DNA of 64,000 nt from Gemmata massiliana (GTDB lineage: Bacteria > Planctomycetota > Planctomycetia > Gemmatales > Gemmataceae), in the NCBI RefSeq assembly GCF_901538265.1, contig NZ_LR593886.1, forward strand, positions 6,717,738-6,781,737, written 5' to 3'. Shown in pieces: positions 42,832 to 51,162 of the stretch (the first letter of the stretch is position 1; every line of letters begins with the position of its first letter). Position numbers and translations under genes: made by a program. The notes below the pieces were generated by a model. It saw nothing but the letters and a program-made list of their open reading frames with translations. It did not search any database and was not told the DNA's origin.

Positions 42832-44370
42832 ATGGAAGCTTTGAACCGCCTACTTGCCCAAACGCGCGCGTACTGGGCGGGCCTGAGCGCCGGGCGCCGC
42901 GTGGGTGCGGTGATCGGTGCGCTCGGTATCGTCGCCGCGCTCGCGGCGGTCGCGTACCTGTCGCCGGGCGCGCACTACGTACCGATCTCACAGGGGCCGC
43001 TATCGCCGGAAGAAGTCGCGGCGATGCGGGCCAAACTCACCTCGGACAACATCACCAACCGCCTCGTAAGCGGCGGTACGAACCTCGAAGTCCCGGAAGA
43101 GCGGTACGCCGAGGCGGTGGTCTCGCTCGCCTCGGGCGGCATCCCGGCCCGCGGCGGGAAGGGCTACGAGCTGTTCGACGAAACGTCGCTCATGACGACA
43201 CCGTTCGTCCAAAGCGTGAACTACCAGCGGGCGCTCCAGGCCGAACTCGCCCGCTCGATCATGCAGATGGAAGCGGTGCAATCGGCCCGGGTCATCATCG
43301 CCAAACCTGAGCCGTCGCCGTTCGTCCGCGATCAGAAGCAACCGACCGCCAGCGTGGTCATCAAATTAAAACCGCGGGCACGGATGGCCACGGCGACCGC
43401 GGCGGGTATCGTCTCCCTTGTCGCACACAGCATCGAAGGGTTGCGCCCGGAAAACGTTACGGTCATGGAGACCGGGGGCCGGTTGCTCTCGGACCCGCAC
43501 GCGGCCGACCGCGGAAACTTGCCCACCCCCCAGCTCGAATATCTGGAGCGCCTGGAGACGTATCTCTCGACAAAAGCCGAGGAAATGCTGGCAAAAACCC
43601 TCGGACCGGGGCGGGCCGTCATCCGGGTCAATGCGGACGTCAACTTCCAGAAAATCAAAGAGCGGTTGAAAACTTATTCGCCAGATGGGAAAGTAGCGGC
43701 GGCTGAGCGGACCGCAAACTCAACGAGCTCTGGCGGAGCGGCCCGTGGCCCCGCGGGGGCCGTTAGCAACGTGACTCGCGCCGGCGGCACGCCGTCCAGT
43801 GGGGGGGGCGGCAGCAGCGGTACCGCGAAAGAAGAGGTGATTCAGACCGATTACCTCGTGTCCGAGACGATTCGCGACATTGAGGATACTCCCGGGGCCG
43901 TGAACCGACTGAGCGTCGCGGCCATCGTCGACCTGACACCGCAAGGCGAGGGCCAAACGGTCATCAGCGCGACAGATGCTGAAGAAATCATTAAGCAGGC
44001 TGTCGGGTTTCGCGTCGGTCGCGATAATGTTACACTGGCGCGGGCGCCGCTCACCGGGTTGGGTATAACAGAGCCGGACGACACGCTGGTTAAGCTCCAA
44101 CGCTTCCAAACCTATGTGAGCTTGGCGCGAAACCTCAGCGTCGCTGTGGCGACCGTCCTGGCGATCCTTGTAGCCGCGCTGCTCGTGCTCCGCCGCCGCC
44201 GGGTTCCGGACGTGGCTGAAGTGAATGCCGCAGCCCAAGCCGCCGCTCAAGCCGCTGCCGAGGAAGAGCGACGAAATACGGAACGCAATCGGTTCCAAGA
44301 CCTGGCCCGGAACGACCCCCGCCAAGTGGCCGATGTGTTCCGCCTGTTGGTTGGCGAACCTGCTACTTGA
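42832..44370 (+). CDS. fliF: Flagellar MS-ring protein FliF
   Basis: 512 residues. A first membrane helix (about 23-42) precedes the YscJ/FliF ring-building domain, with YVPISQGPLSPEEVAAMRAKL, ARGGKGYELFDETSLMTTPFVQSVNYQRALQAELARSI and VIRVNADVNFQKIKER. A Ser/Gly-rich linker follows at about 300-330. The second membrane helix (about 438-460, VATVLAILVAALLVL) leads to a short cytoplasmic tail that binds FliG. Length and layout are standard. It is the base of the motor in the inner membrane. Confidence 0.93.
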   Translation: MEALNRLLAQTRAYWAGLSAGRRVGAVIGALGIVAALAAVAYLSPGAHYVPISQGPLSPEEVAAMRAKLTSDNITNRLVSGGTNLEVPEERYAEAVVSLASGGIPARGGKGYELFDETSLMTTPFVQSVNYQRALQAELARSIMQMEAVQSARVIIAKPEPSPFVRDQKQPTASVVIKLKPRARMATATAAGIVSLVAHSIEGLRPENVTVMETGGRLLSDPHAADRGNLPTPQLEYLERLETYLSTKAEEMLAKTLGPGRAVIRVNADVNFQKIKERLKTYSPDGKVAAAERTANSTSSGGAARGPAGAVSNVTRAGGTPSSGGGGSSGTAKEEVIQTDYLVSETIRDIEDTPGAVNRLSVAAIVDLTPQGEGQTVISATDAEEIIKQAVGFRVGRDNVTLARAPLTGLGITEPDDTLVKLQRFQTYVSLARNLSVAVATVLAILVAALLVLRRRRVPDVAEVNAAAQAAAQAAAEEERRNTERNRFQDLARNDPRQVADVFRLLVGEPAT

Positions 44371-44413
44371 TGAACCTCTTTGATCGTAGACGTGGCTCCT
44401 ACTGGTGCTATGG

Positions 44414-45355
44414 ATGGCCAACGCTCCTGGTGAAGATGTCGCGGTCCTTTTGCTGCGAGCCTTGCCCGCGGACGTCGCCGAGAATGTTCTCGGGCAGATG
44501 GGCGCGGACGACGGCGAACGGCTCCGGAGTAAACTGCGCGCGGCGCCGGTCGAACCGCCGCCCGCGAACGACCTCGACGCGGCGGTCGCCCAGTTCTTCG
44601 ATATCCAACGGATCGCCCAGCGCATTACGGCGGCCTCGGCCCCTCCCGCGCCCACGGAACCGGCGGAGCCCGAACCACCCGTAAGCCCGATCGAAGAACT
44701 CAAGACGGTTTCGGCCGAACAACTCGCCCGTGCCTTGGATGGTGAGTCGTCAGGCGCGATCGCGATGCTCCTCTCGTCGCTCGACGCGAAGACGACCGGC
44801 AACGTGATCCGGCGCCTGCCTCCGGATATTCGGCCCGATATTGCTCTGCGACTCACAAAACCCGGGCCGCGGAACTTGGCCCTCCTGCAACCGCTCGCCA
44901 AAGCCGTTCTGGAGAAGGTTTACAAGCTCAAGGACGTCCCGCCGGAGCCGTCACAGGACGAGCTGATCCAGAACCTAGCCGACATGCTCCGCACGTTCCC
45001 GCGGACCGACCGGACGCCCGTTGTTCTCAAGCTCGAAGAGACTGATCCCGAACTGGCGACTCGAGTTATCGAGAAGCTGTACCGGATCGAAGACATTATG
45101 CGTATCCCCGACCGGCAGGTTCAAATGCTGCTCGGGAAGCTGGACGTGAAAACCGTCGCGGTCGCACTCAAGGGCGCGGCCCCGGCGATCCGCCAAAAAG
45201 TCACCTCAAATATGTCCAGCCGGTCGAAATCGGTTCTGGAAGAGGAAAGCGAGCTTCTCGGGTCCATTGCCGATTCCGTGGTCCGTGAAGCACAAACCAC
45301 AGTTCTCGCCGCGATCCGGAAGGGCGAAGAAGACGGCCAGATCACGATGGATTGA
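44414..45355 (+). CDS. fliG: Flagellar motor switch protein FliG
   Basis: 313 residues from ATG 44414; an in-frame GTG lies three codons upstream. The N-terminal domain (about 1-75) is divergent, and a Pro/Glu-rich linker follows. The middle domain (about 95-175: AIAMLLSSLDAKTTGNVIRRLPP) has ESSG where most FliG proteins carry the EHPQ motif. The C-terminal torque domain is clear: IEDIMRIPDRQVQMLLGKLDVKTVAVALKGA, then SNMSSRSKSVLEEESELL and VVREAQTTVLAAIRKGEEDGQI. It couples the C ring to the stator and MS ring. The gene ends at a strong terminator. Confidence 0.86.
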   Translation: MANAPGEDVAVLLLRALPADVAENVLGQMGADDGERLRSKLRAAPVEPPPANDLDAAVAQFFDIQRIAQRITAASAPPAPTEPAEPEPPVSPIEELKTVSAEQLARALDGESSGAIAMLLSSLDAKTTGNVIRRLPPDIRPDIALRLTKPGPRNLALLQPLAKAVLEKVYKLKDVPPEPSQDELIQNLADMLRTFPRTDRTPVVLKLEETDPELATRVIEKLYRIEDIMRIPDRQVQMLLGKLDVKTVAVALKGAAPAIRQKVTSNMSSRSKSVLEEESELLGSIADSVVREAQTTVLAAIRKGEEDGQITMD

Positions 45356-45386
45356 TCGCAAAATCGGTTGCTGTCACATTTTTTGC

Positions 45387-45434
45387 GCTCGGCGGTCCGT
45401 TTACCTTCGACAATGGGTGAACGGACCGCCGAGC
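45387..45434 (+). terminator. Rho-independent terminator after fliG
   Basis: A 19-bp stem (45387-45405 with 45416-45434) with one G-T pair is followed by CTTTTGTG. It lies 31 bases after the fliG stop. It probably ends or attenuates the flgB-fliG message, so fliH onward may have its own promoter. Confidence 0.8.
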
Positions 45435-45718
45435 CTTTTGTGTCGGCCGGTTTCGCGTTCGCGCGTCTGCGTATAGTCTTTCCACTCCCACAATAACTTT
45501 CTCGGTTCGGCTCCAATCTAGCCCTCCTACCCTTCCAATTTTGCCGAAAATCCCGTTCCGCTCCCCCCTTCACGCGGAACCTGATCCATTGTGGAATTGT
45601 TCACTTTCTGCCACGGAATCCCTTGCGGAAACCACCCCTCGCGGGTATCCGCTCACCGGGGTCTCGGGTCGTCCATACCGCACTCGCGCGGGGGTCGGAA
45701 GTGAGTGAAGGGGGTCAC

Positions 45719-46414
45719 ATGCGGTCCACACCGGTAGCCCACCGGGGGAGTCATCCCGGATCGCACGAGTTCCGCGTCCGGTTCACCCGGCGCCTCCGCG
45801 ACGCTCGCATCGTCGAGGCCAAGGAAGCCGCAGTTGTTCCTCCGCCCCCTGCTCCGCAGGTACCCGCAGCAGTAACGGTTCCGCCCCCGACCCCACAACC
45901 GGTACCCGTTGTCGCACAACAACCGACCGATTTTTGGACCACGAACGCCGGCCGTGAAATCCAGGCCGACCGCGAGCGCATCGAAGCCGTGCTCGCGAAT
46001 GTGAAATCGACAGTTGAGAGTATCCGCACCGAGCGCGCGGACATGCTCCGCGAGTGGCAACGGGCGGCAATCGAACTCGCACTCACGCTCACAACCCGAC
46101 TCCTACACGAACAGGTCGAAGCCGACGCGTTCCCGATCGAGGGCAAGGTGCGCGACATGATCGCGCAACTCGGCGACGACACCGCTGTCACGGTCCGTTT
46201 GAACCCCACGGACCTCGCGCTGCTCACCCAACGACTCGGCGGGGAGCCGCTGTTACCCGATCAGACCGGCCCGCGACTCGTACCGGATGCGAATCTGGGC
46301 CGCGGGGACTGCCAGGTTGAAGGCCGCGAGTCCATGCTCCTCTCGGACGTGACCCGCGAGCTCGAAGAAATTCGCGACGAACTATTACGGAGCCTGAAGA
46401 ATGCTCGGTCTTGA
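45719..46414 (+). CDS. fliH: Flagellar assembly protein FliH-like
   Basis: 231 residues from ATG 45719 with a purine-rich run just upstream. After a basic N-terminus comes a proline-rich stretch (about 45-75, VVPPPPAPQVPAAVTVPPPTPQPVPVV is its core), then a coiled-coil segment (about 85-125). The C-terminal part (TTRLLHEQVEADAFPIEGKVRDMIAQL, DTAVTVRLNPTDLALLTQRLGG, CQVEGRESMLLSDVTRELEEIRDELL) matches the FliH/HrpE stalk family that binds and restrains the FliI ATPase. Its last 14 bases overlap fliI. A 363-base gap precedes it, with the fliG terminator and otherwise no gene. Confidence 0.8.
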   Translation: MRSTPVAHRGSHPGSHEFRVRFTRRLRDARIVEAKEAAVVPPPPAPQVPAAVTVPPPTPQPVPVVAQQPTDFWTTNAGREIQADRERIEAVLANVKSTVESIRTERADMLREWQRAAIELALTLTTRLLHEQVEADAFPIEGKVRDMIAQLGDDTAVTVRLNPTDLALLTQRLGGEPLLPDQTGPRLVPDANLGRGDCQVEGRESMLLSDVTRELEEIRDELLRSLKNARS

Positions 46415-47717
46415 TATGCCCGCGATGAACCGCAGCATCGTACAGACGCCCCTCTACCGCATGGGCGGTCGGCTGAAGAGCGTCACGGGACTGATGACCT
46501 GCAACATTCCCGCGGCCGTTGGCGATCACTGTGCGATCCTCCCGCGCGACGGCGAACCCGTTCTGGCCGAAGTGATCGGGTTCGAGAACGACCTGGCGTA
46601 CCTCGTGCCGTTCGACGCGGCCGAGAACCTGCGGCCTGGCATGCCGGTGCTCCGCAAGGGTAAGGGCCTGATGGTCCCGACCGGGCGCAACCTGCTCGGC
46701 CGCGTGATCGACGGTCTGGGTCGCCCGCTCGACGGCAAGGGGCCGATCACGGACTGCCCGCTGCGGTCGGTGAACCGCCCGGCCCCCCCCGCGATGGAGC
46801 GCCAGCGGATCCGCGAGCCGTTCGTAACCGGGATTCGCGCGATCGACGGCATGCTCACCTGCGGCGGCGGCCAGCGGGTCGGGATCTTCGCCGGGTCGGG
46901 CGTCGGTAAGAGCACCCTCCTGGGTGAAATCGCCAACGGGTCGCAGGCCGACGTGAACGTGATCGCCCTCATCGGCGAGCGCGGGCGCGAAGTGGCCCCG
47001 TTCCTCGAAGACGTCCTCGGGCCTGAAGGCATGGCCCGGTCCGTCGTGATCGTGGCCACCTGCGAGCAGACCCCGCTCATGCGGGTCCGGGCCTCGCAAG
47101 CCGCCATCGCCATTGCCGACTACTTCCGCGGTGAGGGCCAAAACGTCCTCTTCGTCATCGACAGCCTGACGCGGCTCGCGATGGCCCAGCGCGAACTCGG
47201 GCTCCTCCTGGGCGAACCCCCCAGCAGCCGAGGGTACACCCCGAGCGTGTTCCAGACCCTCGCGAACACCGTGGAGCGCCTCGGCAACGCGGCCGTCGGC
47301 GGCATCACCGCCCTGCTCACCGTTCTCGTCGACGGCGGCGACATGGACGAGCCGATCGCGGACTACGTCCGCGGGCTGGTAGACGGCCACATCGTGCTGG
47401 ACCGCAAGATCGCCGAGCGCGGGTTCTACCCGGCCATCGACGTCTCGCGCAGCGTCAGCCGGGTCGCGACCGACGTGGTGGACCGCGAGTTCTCGAAGGC
47501 GGCCCGCAAGATCCGCGCGATCATGGCCACGCACGCGGAAGTGCTGGACCTGATCCGCATCGGGGCCTACGTCCGCGGGTCCAGCCCGCAGGTCGACAAG
47601 GCCCTGGAACTGATGCCGCGGCTCGAAAAGTTCTTGAAGCAGGACGTGGGCGAGCGGGCCACGTTCGAGGAAACCCGGACCGGCCTGTTCCAGATCGCCG
47701 CAGCCTGGCCCTTCTGA
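46401..47717 (+). CDS. fliI: Flagellum-specific ATPase FliI
   Basis: A 438-residue type III export ATPase. The Walker A motif is GIFAGSGVGKSTL with Lys170, the Walker B is VLFVIDSLTR with Asp254, and the catalytic glutamate lies in ALIGERGREVAPFLED. The C-terminal part holds YTPSVFQTLANTVERLG, DYVRGLVDGHIVLDRKIAERG and YPAIDVSRSVSRV. ATG 46401 has GGAG about ten bases upstream and overlaps fliH; ATG 46416 is an alternative. It works with FliH and FliJ to feed substrates to the FliPQR-FlhAB gate. Normal family length. Confidence 0.96.
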   Translation: MLGLDMPAMNRSIVQTPLYRMGGRLKSVTGLMTCNIPAAVGDHCAILPRDGEPVLAEVIGFENDLAYLVPFDAAENLRPGMPVLRKGKGLMVPTGRNLLGRVIDGLGRPLDGKGPITDCPLRSVNRPAPPAMERQRIREPFVTGIRAIDGMLTCGGGQRVGIFAGSGVGKSTLLGEIANGSQADVNVIALIGERGREVAPFLEDVLGPEGMARSVVIVATCEQTPLMRVRASQAAIAIADYFRGEGQNVLFVIDSLTRLAMAQRELGLLLGEPPSSRGYTPSVFQTLANTVERLGNAAVGGITALLTVLVDGGDMDEPIADYVRGLVDGHIVLDRKIAERGFYPAIDVSRSVSRVATDVVDREFSKAARKIRAIMATHAEVLDLIRIGAYVRGSSPQVDKALELMPRLEKFLKQDVGERATFEETRTGLFQIAAAWPF

Positions 47718-47740
47718 TCACACGAGAATTTTCACTCCCC

Positions 47741-47788
47741 CGCGGGCACACCCGGTTCTCCAACACATGAGAACTGAGTGTGCCCGCG
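47741..47788 (+). terminator. Hairpin between fliI and fliJ
   Basis: The outer stem is 11 bp (47741-47751 with 47778-47788). An inner 6-bp stem (GTTCTC with GAGAAC) makes a two-part hairpin in the 196-base gap between fliI and fliJ. No T-tract follows, so it may modulate rather than end transcription. Confidence 0.45.
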
Positions 47789-47913
47789 AGCGTTCCGCCC
47801 GGGCGCGTGCTACGATACCGGAAGACCGGCACTCGGTGAATCGCCCGAGCGCTCGCACTTGACAAGCTCCCGCCGGTTCGCCATAACCCCGGCACCAACG
47901 GAGGTGCCTCGCC

Positions 47914-48399
47914 GTGAAACGATTCGAGTTCTCACTGGACCGACTGCTCCGCGTCAAGAAGCAGCTCGAGCACGTTGCTGAACTCGAACAGCGGCGCGCT
48001 CAGGAAGCGACCGAGCGCGCCCGCGCCACGCTCCTCGCGCTCCGGGACCAGCTCGACCGCATCGCCGAGAAGATCACCTCGTCGGTCGGGTGCGTGATGG
48101 CCCCGCAACAGTGGGCGTCCGCGTCCGACATGGCCGAGCGCGTCGACGTCTCGATCCGCGCGTCCGAAAAAGAGGTCGCGGAGGCCGAACAGCGGCTCCA
48201 CACCGCGGCCCAGGAGCGGGCACAACTTGCGACCGAGGTCGAAGCGCTCTCCACGCTCCGCCGGCAGCAGGTCGAGAAGTGGCAGCAAGAGGCCCAGAAG
48301 TCCGACCAGAACCAACTCGACGAACTCATCCAACAGCGGTGGCAAGCAGCCCAGAACGCGCCGAGCGTGGCGCTGTACCAGGCCGAACCCGCCGCGTAA
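47914..48399 (+). CDS. fliJ: Flagellar export protein FliJ-like
   Basis: 161 residues, nearly all coiled coil (KRFEFSLDRLLRVKKQLEHV at the start is the usual FliJ opening, then heptad-rich helices to about 140 with EKWQQEAQKSDQNQLDELIQQRW). GTG start at 47914, with GGAGGT upstream. FliJ is a soluble export chaperone and central stalk of the FliI hexamer. The placement after fliI is canonical. Confidence 0.82.
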   Translation: MKRFEFSLDRLLRVKKQLEHVAELEQRRAQEATERARATLLALRDQLDRIAEKITSSVGCVMAPQQWASASDMAERVDVSIRASEKEVAEAEQRLHTAAQERAQLATEVEALSTLRRQQVEKWQQEAQKSDQNQLDELIQQRWQAAQNAPSVALYQAEPAA

Positions 48400-48426
48400 C
48401 GACCCGACCCGCGAGCGGAGCCCGAC

Positions 48427-49176
48427 ATGAAAAACTTGATCTTTTTGGGCGCGATCGCCCTCCTCCTGTTCTCGCTCTCGGCCGCGCTGTCGCTGTGGCT
48501 CAACCAGTCGCGCCAGCAGCAGGAAACCGCCGAGAAGGACAAGGCCGAAAAAGAGAAGGCCGAAAAGCCGACCCTGAAACCCGGTCCCTCGGGCGACCCC
48601 TCGAAAGACCCCGCAGAACCCAAGACGATCCCCAAGACCCCACCGGCGAACTTGGGGCCGGACGTGCGCACCGTCGAGCCCCAGGAAAAGCTGGAGCGCA
48701 AGGCGCTGCAGATCTCGCTAGTGCTCCAGGACGTCCAGGCCCAGCGCGAGGCCACCGACGCCCTGCTCCGCCAGGTCACGACGGAACTGAAGACCGCCAC
48801 GAAGAACCCCGAGCCCGATCCGAAGGTCGTGGAGGATCTGAAGAAGCGGCAGGCCGAGGACCGCGCGAACGAGATCAAAAACTACGAGAAACTGGCCGCC
48901 GTGTACGACGCGATGACGCCCGAGGGCGCGGCGCCGATCCTGAAGCAGATGGCCGAATCCGGTACCGGGAAAATGGAGCAAACGGCTCAGATCCTGGTTC
49001 GGATGAAGGAGCGCAACACGGCCCGGCTGATGGAAGCGCTCGGCGACCCGGCCCTCGCCGCTCAGCTCATGGACAAGGTGCGCCAGTTGAAGGCCCTCAA
49101 CGCCGCGCTCGCGGCCCCGGGCGCAGCTCCCGCACCGGCCCCCGGCGGGGCCGCACCCGGCCGACCTTTACAGTGA
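48427..49176 (+). CDS. MotE-like flagellar motor chaperone (MgtE N-domain family)
   Basis: 249 residues. One N-terminal membrane helix (about 4-24, LIFLGAIALLLFSLSAALSLW) is followed by a Lys/Glu/Pro-rich linker, a long coiled coil (about 85-150) and a C-terminal helical domain. That domain has KLAAVYDAMTPEGAAPILKQM and AAQLMDKVRQ, matching the MgtE N-terminal fold found in MotE. MotE proteins stabilise MotC-type stators in rhizobia. Equivalent genes sit after fliJ in many operons, as here. A Pro/Ala/Gly tail ends the protein. The exact role in this organism is inferred. Confidence 0.7.
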   Translation: MKNLIFLGAIALLLFSLSAALSLWLNQSRQQQETAEKDKAEKEKAEKPTLKPGPSGDPSKDPAEPKTIPKTPPANLGPDVRTVEPQEKLERKALQISLVLQDVQAQREATDALLRQVTTELKTATKNPEPDPKVVEDLKKRQAEDRANEIKNYEKLAAVYDAMTPEGAAPILKQMAESGTGKMEQTAQILVRMKERNTARLMEALGDPALAAQLMDKVRQLKALNAALAAPGAAPAPAPGGAAPGRPLQ

Positions 49177-49208
49177 CCGCGACGAACCACCCGACCCGAG
49201 AGGGCACG

Positions 49209-49712
49209 ATGCCCACCGCGAAACAACCCGGTTCCGTTCGCATTCCCCCCGCGCTCATTGGCGCGGGGGTTCTTGTCGTCGCACTCGGCTTCGTCCTCCC
49301 GGCGTTCGTTTCGACGCCGATCCCGCTCCCCGACGCCCCACCTCAAGCCACCGAAGGGGCCAGTGCATTCGCGCCGCGACTGGCGCAAGCGCCGAACACC
49401 AAAACCCCGGGCAGCGTCGCTCTCGGTCTCTTACAACTCGTCGTCGCGCTGGTGGTCGTGTGCGGTCTGTGCGTTCTCACCACACGGTGGCTCGGTCGTA
49501 AGCCCACACCTGTTACCGAACAATCGATGCGAGTGATTACCTCACTCCGCGTCGGACGGTGCGTGGTTCACCTCGTGCGCGCGGGCGACAGGCGCATGTT
49601 GATCGGGACCGACATCACTGGCGTAAAAGCACTCGTCGAACTCTCCGGCCCCGAACCGGAACAGCCTGCGACCGCCCCCGCCCAAGCGACTTCCGTCTCC
49701 CACGCTGCATGA
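49209..49712 (+). CDS. fliO: Flagellar biosynthesis protein FliO-like
   Basis: 167 residues. A possible signal-anchor helix (about 12-33) and a second membrane helix (about 75-94, ALGLLQLVVALVVVCGLCVL) precede a C-terminal beta domain with ITSLRVGRCVVHLVRAGDRRMLIGTDITGVKALVELS. The second part is the FliO/FliZ fold, which helps FliP assemble. The extra N-terminal segment with a second helix is longer than in E. coli FliO. Position between fliJ/motE and fliP supports the call. fliP itself lies 1.45 kb downstream behind an unrelated gene. Confidence 0.78.
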   Translation: MPTAKQPGSVRIPPALIGAGVLVVALGFVLPAFVSTPIPLPDAPPQATEGASAFAPRLAQAPNTKTPGSVALGLLQLVVALVVVCGLCVLTTRWLGRKPTPVTEQSMRVITSLRVGRCVVHLVRAGDRRMLIGTDITGVKALVELSGPEPEQPATAPAQATSVSHAA

Positions 49713-50086
49713 GGGACGGGCGCCCTAACATTGGCTAACCTTTTGGCCCCACGGAGAGGTCGGGGCGCCCATTTCTCCACGATCCGTTTCCGGGAAACAC
49801 TTTACAACCGAATTACCATTCTCATCCGGCGGCACCAAAGGCTAACAACCGCTAACATTCTCTCCGTTTTGGCTCTCACTTCAGGCGCCGGCACTCCTGG
49901 ACACCCGTCACTACTACTTTACGCCATAGTGGACAAAAATTCAAATCACTACTGCCCCGGTTTGTTGTTTTTGTCCGCGATGCGATTCCGGGCTTCTCCC
50001 TCGTGTAACGGCTCTGTCACGCGAGTAATCGGTTCGGCGTTTCACTTCGTCTCATTTTGCCCACACCACACCGCACCGGAGCCCCC
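49713..50086. other. 374-base non-coding gap after fliO
   Basis: No gene is seen. A self-complementary GGGCGCCC occurs twice (about 49721 and 49765), enough to form a long-loop hairpin past the fliO stop. Several GCTAAC motifs follow (about 49733, 49841 and 49852). The AT-rich stretch to 50000 may hold the promoter of the next gene. Nothing else could be assigned. Confidence 0.35.
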
Positions 50087-50884
50087 ATGACTGCCCGATT
50101 GCTCACCGCCGCTGTGATGGTCGCGTTGTCAACAAGCTGGTCCTTCGCCACGTCGATCCGCTTCATCCCGGTTCCGGAACGGGTCGCCGGCGCAGATGTC
50201 GTGGCCGTTGGAACGGTGACGAACATCGAAGAAAAGGCGATCGAAGCCGAGCAGTTCAATGGGGGCAACAAGATCCGGTTCCGGATCGCGGTCGTAAAGG
50301 TGTCCGACCGGATTCTCGGTGGCGAAGAGGTAACCCACCTGCGCGTCGCGTTCGTTCCCAAAGAGGATCAACCCAACGACGGGCTGAAAATCGGAACCCC
50401 GATACTTGCGAAGGATGAAGAAGTGCTCCTCTTCCTCCGCAAGCGCTCGGACGAAGGGTTCTACCGGCTCGGCGGCTACTTTGGGGCGGTCAAGAAGGCC
50501 AACAAGTTCGACGAGACCGTCAAAGAAGCCAAAGCCGCCGCCAAGATCCTGGCCGACGCGGACAAGGCGCTGAAATCGAACGACCAAACCGAGCGGATGA
50601 CGGCCGCGTGGCTGATTACAATGCGCCACCGCCGGCACCCGGCCGATGCGGTCATTGGCAAAACGTCCGAGGAGCCGATCGGAGCCGACGAGAGCCAGGC
50701 GATCATCGAGGGACTACTCGTTCTGGCCGAAAAGAACTCCGATGCGTTTTACATGACGGCGTCCTCACTGAACCTGACGCGCGAAGAAGGCTTCGGACCC
50801 AACTTCACCCCCGACAAAGCCAAAGCCTGGCTAAAAGACAATGCGAAGACGTACCGGATCAAGAAGGTCGTCCCGGCGAAGTAA
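50087..50884 (+). CDS. Exported protein of unknown function inside the flagellar locus
   Basis: 265 residues from ATG 50087. A signal peptide (MTARLLTAAVMVALSTSWSFA) leads into a beta-rich region (about 25-115: DVVAVGTVTNIEEKAIEAEQFNG, RFRIAVVKVSDRILGGEEVTHLRVAF, GFYRLGGYFG). The second half is helical (about 130-260) with no membrane helix. I do not recognise the family. The opening resembles periplasmic proteins with an OB- or beta-barrel-type fold that respond to envelope conditions. It lies between fliO and fliP but is bounded by a 374-base gap and a 31-bp hairpin, so it looks like an insertion rather than an operon member. Confidence 0.72.
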   Translation: MTARLLTAAVMVALSTSWSFATSIRFIPVPERVAGADVVAVGTVTNIEEKAIEAEQFNGGNKIRFRIAVVKVSDRILGGEEVTHLRVAFVPKEDQPNDGLKIGTPILAKDEEVLLFLRKRSDEGFYRLGGYFGAVKKANKFDETVKEAKAAAKILADADKALKSNDQTERMTAAWLITMRHRRHPADAVIGKTSEEPIGADESQAIIEGLLVLAEKNSDAFYMTASSLNLTREEGFGPNFTPDKAKAWLKDNAKTYRIKKVVPAK

Positions 50885-50908
50885 TAAGCACACACAGAGC
50901 TATTGTGC

Positions 50909-50979
50909 CCACCCGCTCGTTAACACTCGCGGTTCGCCCAGAGACTCCGGGCGAACCGCGAGTGTTAACGAGCGGGTGG
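50909..50979. terminator. 31-bp perfect hairpin upstream of fliP
   Basis: The arms 50909-50939 and 50949-50979 are perfectly complementary over 31 bases around a 9-nt loop, the longest perfect stem in the window. It begins 25 bases past the unknown gene's stop and lies 184 bases before fliP. There is no T-tract. It may terminate or stabilise the upstream message, or be a copy of a repeated palindromic element. Confidence 0.7.
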
Positions 50980-51162
50980 AGTTACGGGATCGCGGACACC
51001 TTACCCGCCTTCTTATCACAACCGAAAAGCGGCCAAGATACCCGCGGTCCCGGGTTCCCCGGCTCCGCTCATAAGTTCACGAACTCGCCCACATCTTGTC
51101 CGGCTTGACTCATCTCGCCAACCGCGATAGACACCGCCCCCGAACGCACGGAGGCGCAGTTC

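Noticed and set aside
46224-47534. 436-codon minus-strand open frame
   Set aside because: Antisense shadow of fliI, which has full Walker motifs.
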